A stretch of DNA of 64,000 bases from Pseudomonas corrugata (GCF_001269905.1 NZ_LHVK01000003.1:372001-436000), one strand, 5' to 3'. Numbered from the stretch's first letter, positions 32,066 to 44,072 are shown. Notes: generated by a model from the letters alone, not told the origin. Made by a program: numbers and translations.

Positions 32066-32926
32066 TCAGGGCAACTCGATCCGCTCACTTTCCCCCGGCA
32101 CGGTCGGCCAGTCTCCGGCCGCCCAGCGTCGACGGGCTTCGTCGATCCGGGCCGGATCGCTGGAGACGAAATTCCAGTTCATCCGGCGCGGTCCGTCCAG
32201 CGGTGCGCCGCCGAACAGCACGGCATGGCAGTCGCTGCTGGCAAACAGCGTCATCTCTTCCCCGACCGGCAATATCACCAGGGAGTGGGGCTCCACTGGC
32301 TCTCCTTCGAGCAGCGCCTCGCCGCTCAATACGTACAGTGCCCGTTCTTCATGCTCGGTGGGAATCAGCAGTGTCGTCGCGGTTTGCAGGTTGAGTTCGG
32401 CATAGAGCGTAGGAGACAGCACCGGTACCGGCGATTCCAGGCAAAAGCCCGAGCCCGCGATCATGCGGATACCGACGCCCAGGTTGTCACTGACCGGCAG
32501 GGTGCGTGCCGGATGATGGCTGTAGTGCCCAGGCCCTTGCTCATGGGATTGGGGCGACGCCAGCCAGACCTGCAACCCGTGCATGACGAAATCGCTGGCC
32601 ATTTGCGATGCCGGCGTGCGCTCGACGTGGGCAATGGCGCTACCGGCGGTCATCCAGCTGACATCCCCGGCCTCGACCACCTGGTCTGAGCCCAGACTGT
32701 CCTTGTGCTGGAGTCTGCCTTCGAACAGGTAGGTGAGGGTGGAGAGCCCGATGTGGGGATGCTGGCGGACATTCATCCCCTTACCGGCCGGGTAGGTGGT
32801 TTGCAGCATGTGGTCGAAGAACACGAAAGGTCCGACGTTGCGGCACTTGGCAGACGGCAGCGGGCGAAGAATCGGCTGGCCTTCGACATCTTCTGCGCGG
32901 GGACGAACGGTCAGGGGCATGGTCAT
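32066..32926 (-). CDS. Pirin family protein
   Basis: 286 aa bicupin. The N-terminal cupin has GPFVFFDHM, then NVRQHPHIGLSTLTYLFEG, supplying metal-ligand His residues, and the C-terminal cupin is more degenerate. Pirins variously act as quercetinases or redox-sensing regulators; the role here is not known. I start at 32926 (MTMPLTVRPRAED) because GGAAGA sits at the right distance. It is divergent from the amidohydrolase gene, with 127 bp between starts. Confidence 0.9.
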   Translation of the reverse strand: MTMPLTVRPRAEDVEGQPILRPLPSAKCRNVGPFVFFDHMLQTTYPAGKGMNVRQHPHIGLSTLTYLFEGRLQHKDSLGSDQVVEAGDVSWMTAGSAIAHVERTPASQMASDFVMHGLQVWLASPQSHEQGPGHYSHHPARTLPVSDNLGVGIRMIAGSGFCLESPVPVLSPTLYAELNLQTATTLLIPTEHEERALYVLSGEALLEGEPVEPHSLVILPVGEEMTLFASSDCHAVLFGGAPLDGPRRMNWNFVSSDPARIDEARRRWAAGDWPTVPGESERIELP

Positions 32927-33053
32927 GATGTCTTCCAGATTGAATGACGGATGCGGCGAGCATAACCCGTCGTCGGGGTTGGCGGCACAGGCGACTTGAA
33001 CCCAAGCGGGACGGGAGGGGTCCAAGCTGCTCATGGTCTTTGGAGATGAGCCG

Positions 33054-34064
33054 TTGACCCGCCTGATCTTCGCCTGGTTGCTGATCGCTTCGAGCAGCGC
33101 CGCCATGGCTCGCGAATATGCCTACAGCGATGCGCACCTGCATTACGTCGACTTCTTTCAGGAATCCGCCGGCATGCCCAAGCTGCTTCAGGCGATGGCT
33201 GACAATCGCATCGAGCATGTAATGATCTCAGGTGTCCCTGTCGCCAAGAAATGGCATGAGGACGAGCCCAAGCGTCCACGTTATTACGCCGGTGACGATG
33301 CGGACGCCTATTGGTACAGCGCCACCGATACGATTGTCGCGGCGGCGGTGGGCAAGCTGACCACCGAGCAACGCAAGCACTTTCATCCTTTTCTCTCCGG
33401 TTTCAACCCCAATGACAAGAACTCCGCGGCCCATGTCCAGCGCATGCTCGATCTGTACCCGGGATTGTGGCAAGGCATCGGCGAAGTCTTCACCCGTCAC
33501 GATGACCTTACGGCGCTGACCTCGGGTGACACCCCGCGCGCCAACAACGAAGCCATGACGATGATCTATCACCTGGCGGCCGAGCACGACCTGCCGGTGA
33601 TGCTGCATTCCAACATCACCTCCAAGCGTGAGAAGAATCCGCTGTACCTGCCAGAAATCGAAGAGCCGTTGCGCAAGCATCCACACACCCGCTTCATTTG
33701 GGCCCATGCCGGCACCAGCATGGAGATTCATCGACATCAGACCCGGTTGGATTTCCTGTTGCCGACCCTGACCCGGATGCTTGAGTCCTACCCCAATCTG
33801 TACATAGACCTGTCCTGGAGCCTGCTCACGCCCTACTTGCTCGACGAAGCGGGCAAGCCTCAGTCGGAGTGGGTGAAACTGGTGGAGCGCTTTCCGGAGC
33901 GCTTCATGGTGGGGTCGGATGTGGTCGGACGTTTCGGCAAGCTGGGGAAGGAGCTGCACGGCTTCGATCCGTTTCTGGATGCCTTGCCCGAGGAAGTGGC
34001 GAGAAAGGTGGCACGGGATAATTTCCTGGCGGTGTTCTGTGGGAGCAAGGCTTGCCCGCGATGA
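33054..34064 (+). CDS. Secreted amidohydrolase (TIM-barrel), C-terminus encoded by a REP element
   Basis: 336 aa. A TTG start at 33054 with GGAGATGAG upstream gives a clean signal peptide (MTRLIFAWLLIASSSAAMA-RE); an in-frame ATG 7 codons earlier has no ribosome site. The metal-dependent hydrolase barrel has YSDAHLHYVDFF (HxH), VMLHSNITS, FIWAHAGTS and FMVGSDVVGR (Asp). The substrate is unknown. The last nine codons (FCGSKACPR and stop) are the left arm of a class I REPIN starting at 34037, so the natural C-terminus was probably replaced by the repeat. Confidence 0.82.
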   Translation: MTRLIFAWLLIASSSAAMAREYAYSDAHLHYVDFFQESAGMPKLLQAMADNRIEHVMISGVPVAKKWHEDEPKRPRYYAGDDADAYWYSATDTIVAAAVGKLTTEQRKHFHPFLSGFNPNDKNSAAHVQRMLDLYPGLWQGIGEVFTRHDDLTALTSGDTPRANNEAMTMIYHLAAEHDLPVMLHSNITSKREKNPLYLPEIEEPLRKHPHTRFIWAHAGTSMEIHRHQTRLDFLLPTLTRMLESYPNLYIDLSWSLLTPYLLDEAGKPQSEWVKLVERFPERFMVGSDVVGRFGKLGKELHGFDPFLDALPEEVARKVARDNFLAVFCGSKACPR

Positions 34065-34136
34065 GGTCAACGCGGTCTTGAGCCCTGAGGTGTCTGGATC
34101 GCGAGCAAGCTATGCTCCCACAGGCTAGCAGCAGGC

Positions 34137-34169
34137 AAAAAAACGCCCCGTACCAGTCGGGGCGTTTTT
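34137..34169. terminator. Bidirectional terminator, copy 1
   Basis: ACGCCCCG / CGGGGCGT stem with an A-run before and a T-run after; it works in either direction. Confidence 0.92.
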
Positions 34170-34318
34170 GTGTGCGGTCGTAGAAGCTGTCGAGTGCGGG
34201 ATAATTTCATGGCGGTGTTGTGCGGGAGCAAGGCTTGCCCGCGATGAGTTCAACGCGGTCTTGAGCGCTGAGGTGTCTGAATCGCGAGCAAGCAGTGCTC
34301 CCACAGGGTAGAAGCAGG

Positions 34319-34351
34319 CAAAAAAACGCCCCGAACCGGTCGGGGCGTTTT
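34319..34351. terminator. Bidirectional terminator, copy 2
   Basis: Duplicate of the terminator at 34137. On the minus strand it lies just after fabB and probably terminates fabAB. Confidence 0.92.
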
Positions 34352-34374
34352 CGTGTGCGGCGTAGCAGCGGGGC

Positions 34375-35595
34375 TTACTTGCCCTGCCAGCGCTTCAGTA
34401 CCAGGGTGGCGTTGGTGCCGCCGAAGCCGAAGCTGTTGCTCATCACGGTGTTGATGGTGGCATTTTCGCGGGTCTTGGTCAGGATCGGCAGATCGGCCAC
34501 TTCCGGGTCCAGCTCGTCGATGTTGGCCGAGCCGGCGATGAAGTTGCCTTCCATCATCAGCATGCAGTAGATCGCTTCGTGAACGCCGGCGGCGCCCAGG
34601 GAGTGACCCGACAGGCTCTTGGTGGAGCTGATGGCTGGCGCCTTGTCGCCGAACACTTCACGCACACCTTTCATTTCCGCGACGTCGCCGACCGGAGTCG
34701 AAGTGCCGTGGGTGTTCAGGTAGTCGATCGGGGTGTCGACGGTGGACATCGCCATCTGCATGCAGCGGATAGCACCTTCGCCGCTTGGGGCCACCATGTC
34801 GTAGCCGTCGGACGTAGCGCCGTAGCCGACGATTTCCGCGTAGATTTTTGCACCACGGGCCAGGGCATGTTCCAGCTCCTCGACCACCACCATGCCGCCG
34901 CCGCCGGCAATGACGAAACCGTCACGGTCGGCATCGTAGGCACGAGAGGCTTTTTCCGGCGTGTCGTTGCGCTTGCTGGACAGGGCGCCCATGGCGTCGA
35001 ACAGGAACGACTGGCTCCAGTGTTCTTCTTCACCGCCGCCGGCGAACACGATGTCCTGCTTGCCCATCTGGATCTGTTCCATGGCGGTACCGATGCAGTG
35101 GGCACTGGTGGCGCAGGCAGATGCGATGGAGTAGTTCAGGCCCTTGATCTTGAAAGGCGTGGCCAGGCAGGCGGAAACGGTGCTGCTCATGGTCCGGGTG
35201 ACACGATACGGACCAACGCGCTTGACGCCTTTTTCGCGCAGGATGTCCAGCGCTTCCATCTGGTTCAGGGTCGAGGCGCCGCCGGAACCGGCGATCAGGC
35301 CGGTACGCGGGTTGGATACCTGCTCTTCGGTCAGGCCGGAGTCAGCGATGGCATCCTTCATGGCCAGGTAGGCGTAAGCCGCCGCATGGCCGACAAAACG
35401 GTAGATCTTGCGATCGATCAGTTCTTCGAGGTTGAGGTCAATGGAGCCGGAAACCTGGCTACGCAGACCCATTTCGGCGTATTCCGGGTTGAACCGGATG
35501 CCAGGGCGGCTTGCACGCAGGTTAGCGGAGACGGTCTCTTTGTCATTGCCCAGGCAAGAAACGATGCCCAGACCAGTGATAACGACGCGGCGCAT
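34375..35595 (-). CDS. fabB: 3-oxoacyl-ACP synthase I (KAS I)
   Basis: 406 aa. A condensing enzyme essential for elongating unsaturated acyl chains. The triad is Cys161 in [11 protein letters not shown], one His in [11 protein letters not shown] and the other in [11 protein letters not shown]. The C-terminus [18 protein letters not shown] is the thiolase-fold glycine loop. It follows fabA by 11 bp; in pseudomonads fabAB form an operon for unsaturated fatty acid synthesis. The DesT/FadR-type control known in P. aeruginosa is not obvious here. Confidence 0.98.
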   Translation of the reverse strand: MRRVVITGLGIVSCLGNDKETVSANLRASRPGIRFNPEYAEMGLRSQVSGSIDLNLEELIDRKIYRFVGHAAAYAYLAMKDAIADSGLTEEQVSNPRTGLIAGSGGASTLNQMEALDILREKGVKRVGPYRVTRTMSSTVSACLATPFKIKGLNYSIASACATSAHCIGTAMEQIQMGKQDIVFAGGGEEEHWSQSFLFDAMGALSSKRNDTPEKASRAYDADRDGFVIAGGGGMVVVEELEHALARGAKIYAEIVGYGATSDGYDMVAPSGEGAIRCMQMAMSTVDTPIDYLNTHGTSTPVGDVAEMKGVREVFGDKAPAISSTKSLSGHSLGAAGVHEAIYCMLMMEGNFIAGSANIDELDPEVADLPILTKTRENATINTVMSNSFGFGGTNATLVLKRWQGK

Positions 35596-35606
35596 GCGGA
35601 TAACCC

Positions 35607-36122
35607 TTAGAAGTTGTCAGTGGAGGTGAAAACGCCGACCCGAAGGCCCTCGGCGGTGTAGATTTCGCGACCGTCGACAGTCACCGAACCATCGGCAATG
35701 GCCATGTTCAGCTTGCCCTTGAGGACGCGTTTGATATGAATGTTATAGGTGATTTTCTTCGCGGTCGGGAGGACCTGACCGAAGAACTTCACTTCGCCCG
35801 AACCCAGGGCGCGACCGCGGCCCGGCAGACCCTGCCAGCCTAGGAAAAAGCCGACCAGCTGCCACATGGCATCCAGGCCCAGGCAGCCCGGCATGACCGG
35901 ATCACCTTCGAAATGGCAGGCGAAGAACCACAGGTCCGGATTGATATCCAGCTCGGCGACCAATTCACCTTTGCCGTACTTGCCGCCCTCTTCGCTGATA
36001 TGGGTGATGCGATCCACCATCAGCATGTTCGGGGCGGGCAGTTGCGCGTTACCTGGGCCGAACAGCTCACCGCGACTGCAGCGCAGCAGATCTTCCCGGG
36101 TAAAGGCGTTTTGTTTGGTCAT
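35607..36122 (-). CDS. fabA: 3-hydroxydecanoyl-ACP dehydratase/isomerase
   Basis: 171 aa. A bifunctional hotdog enzyme that introduces the double bond at C10. Active-site His70 lies in [23 protein letters not shown] (quoted in part: [18 protein letters not shown]) with Asp84. It is the first gene of the fabAB operon. An AGGAGCTCGC ribosome site precedes the ATG. It is divided from the hybrid kinase operon by a region of about 240 bp. Confidence 0.98.
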   Translation of the reverse strand: MTKQNAFTREDLLRCSRGELFGPGNAQLPAPNMLMVDRITHISEEGGKYGKGELVAELDINPDLWFFACHFEGDPVMPGCLGLDAMWQLVGFFLGWQGLPGRGRALGSGEVKFFGQVLPTAKKITYNIHIKRVLKGKLNMAIADGSVTVDGREIYTAEGLRVGVFTSTDNF

Positions 36123-36359
36123 GCGAGCTCCTCAATAGTCCCCTGCGGCAGGGTGGGGCAAATCTTCCCGGCCGATCGAAGCGGTCATGCCTCGAATCGA
36201 CAGCCTACTCATAGACTATTGCGTTGTGGTGAAAGTCACAGCACACGGAAAATGAATGTACACCTGTGCACTGAAATTTTTTATTCAAGCCTCAATCGAG
36301 GCTCGTTCGGGTGCCTAAGACTGCCGCACTTTCGCCTTTCACGCCAGCTACACAGGCTA

Positions 36360-38257
<1,898 letters not shown>

Positions 38258-38261
<4 letters not shown>

Positions 38262-39190
38262 GGGCGGTGTTCTCCTTCGGCCAACTGCGTAGCGACGGAA
38301 GCGGCGTCAATCGGTTCGAGCCCCAGGGAGCGGGCCACTTGCCGGTTGTCCAGGACTTTGAAGCGGGCCGGATACAGCGCGCGTGGCCAAGTGGCGGCGG
38401 GACGGTCGAGCAGATCGTCGAGAATCGCCAGCCAATCTTCCTGGTCGCTGTAGGTGCTGGCCAGGCTGCCGGCCCTGACGAACGCCGCGCTCGGCCCGAT
38501 CAGCGCGCGTTGCCGGGCATAGCTGCTGAGCAACAGGTTCTTCACGGTCTTGGGGTTGTAGAGGTCGGGGTCGTCGAGACCCAGCAATACATCGCTCTGG
38601 CTCAGCAGGCTTTGCAGGGGGCGGCTGTCGCTGGTGTCTTCCCAGCGCTCGGTGACGATCTCCAGGCCCAGCGGTGCGGCGGCCTGGCGGAGCTCTTTGA
38701 GCAGGAATTCGCTGTGCCCGTCGAAAAGCACGCCGATCCTGCTCGCCTGCGGGAGGATCGCGCGAATAAGGTGCAATTGTCGCGTTACTGGCGGATCGCT
38801 CCACAGCAGGCTCAGGTGCGCCGGGATTGCCTCCTTCAGGCGCTCCCGGGCTTGCAGGCGACTGATCCGCAGCACCAGGGTGGCCGGGCCCTGGGGCGTT
38901 TGCAGGCGCCAGTCGAGGCTGGGCAGGTCCAGCAGGATCAGTCGGATATTGGTCGGCAACTTGTCCGCTGCCGGCAGGCTTGCCAGCGGGGTGAAGCGCA
39001 CGTCGTCTTCGGGGCGCAAGGCTTTCAGGGCTTGGGTAAAGGACTGTATGCCGGGGCTGTCCTGGGCACCGGTCAACAGGATTTCGGCGGCGCGGGCCTG
39101 GAGCGTTGCCAGCAGGCCGGCCAGCACCAGGCACAGTGCCAGCGACAGGCGGCCAGAAAATGACCTCGTGCGCGGTTGGCGGCGGGGCAT
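38258..39190 (-). CDS. Periplasmic ABC substrate-binding-like protein
   Basis: 310 aa. A signal peptide (about residues 12-34, ending LQARA-AE) is followed by a two-lobed periplasmic binding fold. The second lobe has IRAILPQASRIGVLFDGHSEFLLKELR, typical of the ABC-substrate-binding-like family PF04392. No transporter genes are adjacent. Its start abuts the TonB receptor stop (TAGATG) and its end overlaps the kinase start by 4 bp. The likely role is ligand capture between receptor and sensor; that is inference. Confidence 0.82.
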
Positions 39191-41332
39191 CTAGAAGGAC
39201 AACTCCGCACTGAAGTACATGACATGTCGGGAGTCGTAGCGGTTATCGACGAATGTCGTGGGCTGATTGTCGAGGCGTTGCTGCAGGACGCCAGCCAGCT
39301 CGAGGCTGGCTTTGCCCAGAGGGATGCGTCGGGCGAGGCGGGTATCGACCCGTTCGAAGCGGTAGCCGTTGAGGGCATCGGCGGCGTAATAGAACACCGA
39401 GCTGTTCCAGCCCTCTCCCCAGTCCCGCAGCCAGCCGGCCGATCCACTGTTGCGGGCGGTCAGTTGTTCATCGAGGGGGGCGCTGGCCAGGGCGTCGACG
39501 TAGGCATACGTCACGCGCAGGCGGTCGGCGTTGGTCATGCGCCAGTCGAGTTGGGTTTCGGCGCCGGAAAACTGCGATTCATTGGCATTGCTGGCGATGT
39601 ACTGATTGTTGCGCAGCGGTTCGCTGATCATGCCGGTGATTTCGTCATGGAACAGCCTGACGTCAACCGTCAGACCCAGGTCCATGAAATAACCGTTGTA
39701 ACCCAGTTCTCGGGAGCGCATGTGTTCCTGCTCGAGGTTCCCCGGCCCGCGGGTCTGGACAAAGTAGCGAGCGCTGCTCTGGCCAAAGGCGGTGGGCTGC
39801 AGGTTCGTGACCTGGTAGCTCCAGTTGACGTTGTTCTCGAACATGTCCGGTGAGCGTATCGCTTCGGAGTACACCGCCCGCAAGCCATGTCTTGGTGTGA
39901 TCAGGTAGTTGACCGCCACCCGCGGCGTCAGCGAACTGCCCGTCAGGCGGGTGTCCTCGAACATCGCGCCGCCCTGCAACAGCCAGTGCTCGGTGGCCCG
40001 CCACTCGAACTGGCCAAACAGCCGCCAGGTGGTGTCATCCAGGGTGCCGTTGAAGTAGGTCTCGGAATCGGCCCGGTCATAGCGATAGTTCGCCCCGGTC
40101 ACCAGCCGCAGTCTGTCGGACAGGCTCAGGGTGTCCTGGATTTCCAGGTCGTAGCGCGATTCCCGGGCACTCTGGTCGATATCGCCGCACACGGTTCGCG
40201 AGGCGCCGTTGCGCCATTGGTCGAGCACCTGGTTGGCCAACGCCTGTTCTTGCGCCGTACCGGGTGGGGCTCCGGTGCTGGTGAAGCCGGGCATGTTGCG
40301 CGCCAGTTTCTCGGCGTAGTTGGGATTGAGCCGCCACAGGTCGGTCAGTTGCGGGCTGAAGGACACCTCCGCATCGCAGGCGCGCCAGGTCTGCTGGCGA
40401 TCCCAGTGCTGGATCGAGCTCTGCACATACAGGCTGTGGTCGGGGTTGAGGTCCAGGTTCCAGCGCAGCGAGCCGGCATAGTCCTTGGCGATGACGTCGG
40501 AGTTATCCCCTGCGGCGGTAATCCCGGCAAAGACCGGGTGATAGGTATAAGGTCGCTGGTTGGTCCCGTCCTTGGCGTTCAACTGCCAGTCGATGCTCTG
40601 CTGTTCGTTCAGCGTCTGGCTGACCGACAGGTTGATGCGGTTCAAGCGGCGACTGTCGCGGTAGTCGGCACCGTTGCGGTCGCTGTCAAAACCATCGTCT
40701 TCCTGGCCGGACAGCGAAAGGCGCAGATCGCCGCCGTCCCAGCCGGTGCCCTGGCTGGCATACCAGTCGCTGATACCGCGCTGGCCTCGGGTGATTTTCA
40801 GCCGCGTGCCGTGGCTGTTGGCCGGCGCCCGGGTGATGATGTTGACCACCGCCATCAGCGCGTTGGCGCCATAGCTGACGGTGTTGGGGCCGCGGAAGAC
40901 TTCGATTCGCTCAATGTCCTCCATGGCCACCGGAATGTCGCTCCAGTCGACGGTGGCAAGGCCGGCGCGGTACACCGAGCGGCCGTCGATCAGCACCTGC
41001 ATTCGGCGTGCTTCGCTGGCGTTGGTGCCATGGTAGTTCACCGTGGGCTGGTTGCCGCTAAGATTGCCGACCATCATGCCGGGTACCAGGCGCAGCAGCT
41101 CGCTGATGTCCCGGGCGCCGCTGGCCTTGATCAGCTCGCTGTCCAGCACGGTCATGCTGCCCGGCACTGCGGCCGGTGATTGTTTCAGGCGCGTGGCGGT
41201 CAGGACCTGGGGCAGGGGTTGGCTGTCGACAAACAAGTCGTCGGCCCACACTGGCGGGCTGATGAGCAGCACCAATAGCAGTGACGAACCTGAGCGGGAG
41301 GGGCCAACGGTCACGGCAGAGCCTTTGATCAC
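39191..41332 (-). CDS. TonB-dependent outer-membrane receptor
   Basis: 713 aa. There is a signal peptide (SSLLLVLLISPPVWA-DD). The plug domain has AVPGSMTVLDSELIKASG and IERIEVFRGPNTVSYGANAL near residues 55-165. A 22-strand-type barrel follows and ends in an aromatic residue (FSAELSF). The ligand is unknown; two extracellular Cys-containing regions are visible. Start: GTG 41332 as given, or GTG at 41314, which has the better AAAGG spacing. It heads the receptor / binding protein / hybrid kinase operon and is divergent from gpsA. Confidence 0.88.
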   Translation of the reverse strand: MIKGSAVTVGPSRSGSSLLLVLLISPPVWADDLFVDSQPLPQVLTATRLKQSPAAVPGSMTVLDSELIKASGARDISELLRLVPGMMVGNLSGNQPTVNYHGTNASEARRMQVLIDGRSVYRAGLATVDWSDIPVAMEDIERIEVFRGPNTVSYGANALMAVVNIITRAPANSHGTRLKITRGQRGISDWYASQGTGWDGGDLRLSLSGQEDDGFDSDRNGADYRDSRRLNRINLSVSQTLNEQQSIDWQLNAKDGTNQRPYTYHPVFAGITAAGDNSDVIAKDYAGSLRWNLDLNPDHSLYVQSSIQHWDRQQTWRACDAEVSFSPQLTDLWRLNPNYAEKLARNMPGFTSTGAPPGTAQEQALANQVLDQWRNGASRTVCGDIDQSARESRYDLEIQDTLSLSDRLRLVTGANYRYDRADSETYFNGTLDDTTWRLFGQFEWRATEHWLLQGGAMFEDTRLTGSSLTPRVAVNYLITPRHGLRAVYSEAIRSPDMFENNVNWSYQVTNLQPTAFGQSSARYFVQTRGPGNLEQEHMRSRELGYNGYFMDLGLTVDVRLFHDEITGMISEPLRNNQYIASNANESQFSGAETQLDWRMTNADRLRVTYAYVDALASAPLDEQLTARNSGSAGWLRDWGEGWNSSVFYYAADALNGYRFERVDTRLARRIPLGKASLELAGVLQQRLDNQPTTFVDNRYDSRHVMYFSAELSF

Positions 41333-41489
41333 AGAACGATGGCAGGCATGTTAACTGAGCTGAGAGACTTTTCCAGTTGCGTTGACAGCATTTTCCTAGA
41401 AATTGATAGTCAGCTTCCTACAGCTGCGGGTAATTGATGCTGTGTGCTTTCGCAGAAATGAACAGTATCTGTGAGACAGGACACTAGGG

Positions 41490-41518
41490 GTGGTCGCGAT
41501 CTGGCTGCTCCGTATAAT
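41490..41518 (+). promoter_or_regulatory. Probable gpsA promoter
   Basis: A perfect -10 TATAAT (41513-41518) preceded at about 16-17 bp by a weak -35 (GTGGTC). The gpsA ATG is 40 bp downstream. Confidence 0.5.
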
Positions 41519-41557
41519 GCCCGGCATCGCCACTTGGTATGGATGAACGGATTGCAT

Positions 41558-42583
41558 ATGACTGAACAGCGCCCGATTGCGGTCCTGGGAGGCGGGAGTT
41601 TCGGTACCGCCGTGGCCAACCTGCTGGCCGAGAATGGTCACTCGGTGCACCAATGGATGCGTGACCCGGAGCAGGCCGAGGCCATCCGGGTCAACCGTGA
41701 GAACCCGCGTTACCTCAAGGGCATCAAAATTCGTCCGGAAGTGGAGGCGGTGACCGACCTGCAGGCCACTCTCCAGGGCAGCGACCTGTTTTTTGTCGCC
41801 TTGCCCTCCAGCGCCTTGCGTTCGGTGCTGGCGCCCCATGCCGAGTGCCTGAGCGGCAAGCTCCTGATCAGCCTGACCAAGGGCATCGAAGCCCAGACCT
41901 TCAAACTGATGAGCGAAATTCTTGAAGAGATCGCGCCAAAAGCGCGGATCGGGGTGATTTCCGGGCCGAACCTGGCGCGGGAAATCGCTGAGCATGCCTT
42001 GACCGCCACCGTGGTGGCCAGTGAAGACGAAGAGTTGTGCCGGCGGGTCCAGGCCGCACTCCATGGTCGTACCTTCCGGGTCTATGCCAGTGCCGACCGT
42101 TTCGGCGTGGAGCTGGGCGGGGCGCTGAAGAATGTCTATGCGATCATCTCCGGCATGGCGGTGGCGCTGGGCATGGGGGAGAACACCAAGAGCATGCTGA
42201 TCACCCGGGCCCTGGCGGAAATGACGCGCTTTGCCGTCAGTCAGGGCGCCAATCCGATGACCTTTCTCGGATTGGCCGGGGTGGGTGACCTCATCGTCAC
42301 CTGTTCCTCGCCCAAGAGCCGCAACTACCAGGTAGGCTTTGCCCTCGGCCAGGGCCTGAGCCTGGACGAGGCCATGTCGCGCCTGGGCGAAGTGGCGGAA
42401 GGGGTGAACACCCTCAAAGTGCTCAAGGCCAAGTCCCAGGAGGCCGGGGTCTATATGCCGCTGGTCGCGGGGCTGCATGCGATTCTGTTCGAAGGGCGCA
42501 CGCTGGAACAGGTGATCGAACTGCTGATGCGTGGCGAACCGAAGACCGATGTCGACTTCATTTCCATCAGTGGCTTCAACTGA
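41558..42583 (+). CDS. gpsA: Glycerol-3-phosphate dehydrogenase [NAD(P)+]
   Basis: 341 aa. It reduces dihydroxyacetone phosphate to sn-glycerol-3-phosphate for phospholipid synthesis. The N-terminal Rossmann motif is [21 protein letters not shown]. Conserved [21 protein letters not shown] and [14 protein letters not shown] (catalytic Lys) are visible. I start at [12 protein letters not shown] (41558). The next gene begins 30 bp after the stop, suggesting an operon through sixA. Confidence 0.96.
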   Translation: MTEQRPIAVLGGGSFGTAVANLLAENGHSVHQWMRDPEQAEAIRVNRENPRYLKGIKIRPEVEAVTDLQATLQGSDLFFVALPSSALRSVLAPHAECLSGKLLISLTKGIEAQTFKLMSEILEEIAPKARIGVISGPNLAREIAEHALTATVVASEDEELCRRVQAALHGRTFRVYASADRFGVELGGALKNVYAIISGMAVALGMGENTKSMLITRALAEMTRFAVSQGANPMTFLGLAGVGDLIVTCSSPKSRNYQVGFALGQGLSLDEAMSRLGEVAEGVNTLKVLKAKSQEAGVYMPLVAGLHAILFEGRTLEQVIELLMRGEPKTDVDFISISGFN

Positions 42584-42613
42584 GCCGTTGTTGATGACAA
42601 GCAGGAGTGAGCT

Positions 42614-42961
42614 ATGAATGATCCGAAAGGGCAGGCCCGATACGAGTCCATCCTGTTGCGGGTGCTGTGGATGGTGGTCTACCTGCTGGTCTGGCAAGTG
42701 GCGCAATTCATCCTCGGCGCCGTGGTACTGGTGCAATTGATCTATCGATTGATCTATGGCGCACCCAATGCAAGTCTGATGAATTTCGGCGACAGCCTGA
42801 GCCGGTTCCTGGCCCAGATCGGCCGTTTCGGCACCTTTCACAGCGACCAGAAGCCCTGGCCGTTCGCTGATTGGCCGAGTCCACGTCCGCCGGAAGGCGA
42901 AGCGCCCCACGTCGTGCCGCCGGCTTCGCATCCTGTGCAGGATGAGGAGCCCAAGCTATGA
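42614..42961 (+). CDS. DUF4389 membrane protein
   Basis: 115 aa. One long hydrophobic region (about residues 14-48: LRVLWMVVYLLVWQVAQFIL) and an amphipathic PNASLMNFGDSLSRFLAQIGRF stretch match DUF4389, of unknown function. The C-terminal 30 residues are Pro/Glu-rich and probably disordered. AGGAGTGAGCT precedes the ATG. It overlaps sixA by 4 bp (ATGA), so it is coupled to it. Confidence 0.85.
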   Translation: MNDPKGQARYESILLRVLWMVVYLLVWQVAQFILGAVVLVQLIYRLIYGAPNASLMNFGDSLSRFLAQIGRFGTFHSDQKPWPFADWPSPRPPEGEAPHVVPPASHPVQDEEPKL

Positions 42962-43410
42962 ACGTGTGGGTGCTGCGCCATGGTGAAGCCGAGCCATACG
43001 GCGCCCGCCCCGATCCCGAACGGGCCTTGACGGTTCACGGGCGTGAAGAAGTCCTGCGCAGTGCCGCCGAACTGATCGGCCGACCGCTGACCGCCATTTA
43101 TGCCAGCCCCTATCTGCGCGCCCAGCAAACTGCGCAACTGGTGCGCGAGGCGTTGGGCTTCGAACCTGAGTTGATCACGGTCGACTGGCTCAAGCCGGAA
43201 ACCCGGCCACAAACCGTCCTTGAACATCTCGCGGATCGGAATGATGTGCTGCTCGTCAGTCATAACCCGCTGGTGGGTAGCCTGTTGGGCTTTGCGCAAC
43301 ATGGTCACCTGCAACAACCCGAGCAAGTGAAAACGGCCGGCCTGGCTGAGCTGGAAGGTGACCTGCCATTGGCCGGGGCGATGCGGCTCAAGGGCATCCG
43401 GCATCCATGA
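42958..43410 (+). CDS. sixA: Phosphohistidine phosphatase SixA
   Basis: 150 aa, the histidine phosphatase fold with the RHG motif at the N-terminus (MNVWVLRHGEAEPYG, His8). SP-YLRAQQTAQL and LLVSHNPLVGSLLGF supply the other catalytic residues. In E. coli SixA dephosphorylates the Hpt domain of ArcB and PtsO; the target here is unknown, though a hybrid kinase lies nearby. It is coupled to the DUF4389 gene. Confidence 0.92.
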   Translation: MNVWVLRHGEAEPYGARPDPERALTVHGREEVLRSAAELIGRPLTAIYASPYLRAQQTAQLVREALGFEPELITVDWLKPETRPQTVLEHLADRNDVLLVSHNPLVGSLLGFAQHGHLQQPEQVKTAGLAELEGDLPLAGAMRLKGIRHP

Positions 43411-43452
43411 AAAAGACCGGGCCTTGCCTTCAGTCAAGCAAGCCGCACGACT

Positions 43453-43543
43453 TGTGGGAGCCAGCCTGCTCGCGACGGCGGTGTGTCAGTCAACGTGCCT
43501 GCTGATTGATCCACCGCTGTCGCGAGCAGGCTCGCTCCCGCAG
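43453..43543. repeat. REPIN (class I)
   Basis: Arms at 43453-43476 (GAGCCAGCC variant) and 43519-43543 (CTCCCGCAG variant). The left and right substitutions are not complementary, so the stem is weakened. Confidence 0.86.
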
Positions 43544-43613
43544 AGATATCGCTTGATCCTTGATTGGTTGGCATTGATGCCTTGTTTGCACATAAACATA
43601 AGGAAGGGCAACG

Positions 43614-44057
43614 ATGAGTCTGTGGCGCACCACCCCCAACATTGAACAACTGAACGCTGCTGCTAGAAACACCATCAGCGAGGTGCTGGACATTCGTTTC
43701 GAGTCCTTCGACGACGAGTCCCTGACCGCCAGCATGGTGGTCGATCACCGGACCCACCAGCCGTTCGGTCTGTTGCATGGCGGCGCTTCGGTGGTCCTGG
43801 CCGAAACGGTCGGCTCCATGGCCGCCTACCTGTGCGTGGACACCAGCAAGTTTTATTGCGTGGGTCTGGAAATCAATGCCAACCACCTGCGCGGTGTTCG
43901 CAGTGGGCGGGTGACTGCCACGGCCAGGATGATTCATCTGGGTCGTACTACCCAAGTCTGGGATATTCGCCTGAGCAACGACGAGGGCAAGGTCAACTGT
44001 GTGTCGCGCCTGACCATGGCGGTGGTGCCGCTGGGCGAGCAACCGCCGGCGCGCTGA
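43614..44057 (+). CDS. Hotdog-fold thioesterase (YdiI/EntH type)
   Basis: 147 aa. The core FGLLHGGASVVLAETVGSMAAY carries the catalytic Glu of the YdiI/EntH subfamily. NANHLRGVRSGRVTATARMIHLGRTTQVWDI (quoted in part: NANHLRGVRSGRVTATA) is typical. It hydrolyses acyl- or aroyl-CoA or proofreads carrier proteins. An AAGGAAGGGCAACG ribosome site precedes the start. The six-unit REPIN array begins 15 bp after its stop. Confidence 0.9.
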   Translation: MSLWRTTPNIEQLNAAARNTISEVLDIRFESFDDESLTASMVVDHRTHQPFGLLHGGASVVLAETVGSMAAYLCVDTSKFYCVGLEINANHLRGVRSGRVTATARMIHLGRTTQVWDIRLSNDEGKVNCVSRLTMAVVPLGEQPPAR

Positions 44058-44072
44058 TTCCACAGATCCTTC

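Larger units (their letters stand above)
34015..34365. repeat. 183-bp tandem duplication (gene 3' end + REPIN + terminator), two copies
   Basis: Copy 1 starts at 34015 and copy 2 at 34198, both with GGGATAATTTC. Each carries a REPIN (34037-34123 and about 34220-34306) and a terminator hairpin. The copies differ by scattered substitutions. Copy 1 overlaps the last codons of the amidohydrolase gene; the second carries the same codons as a dead duplicate. Confidence 0.88.
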
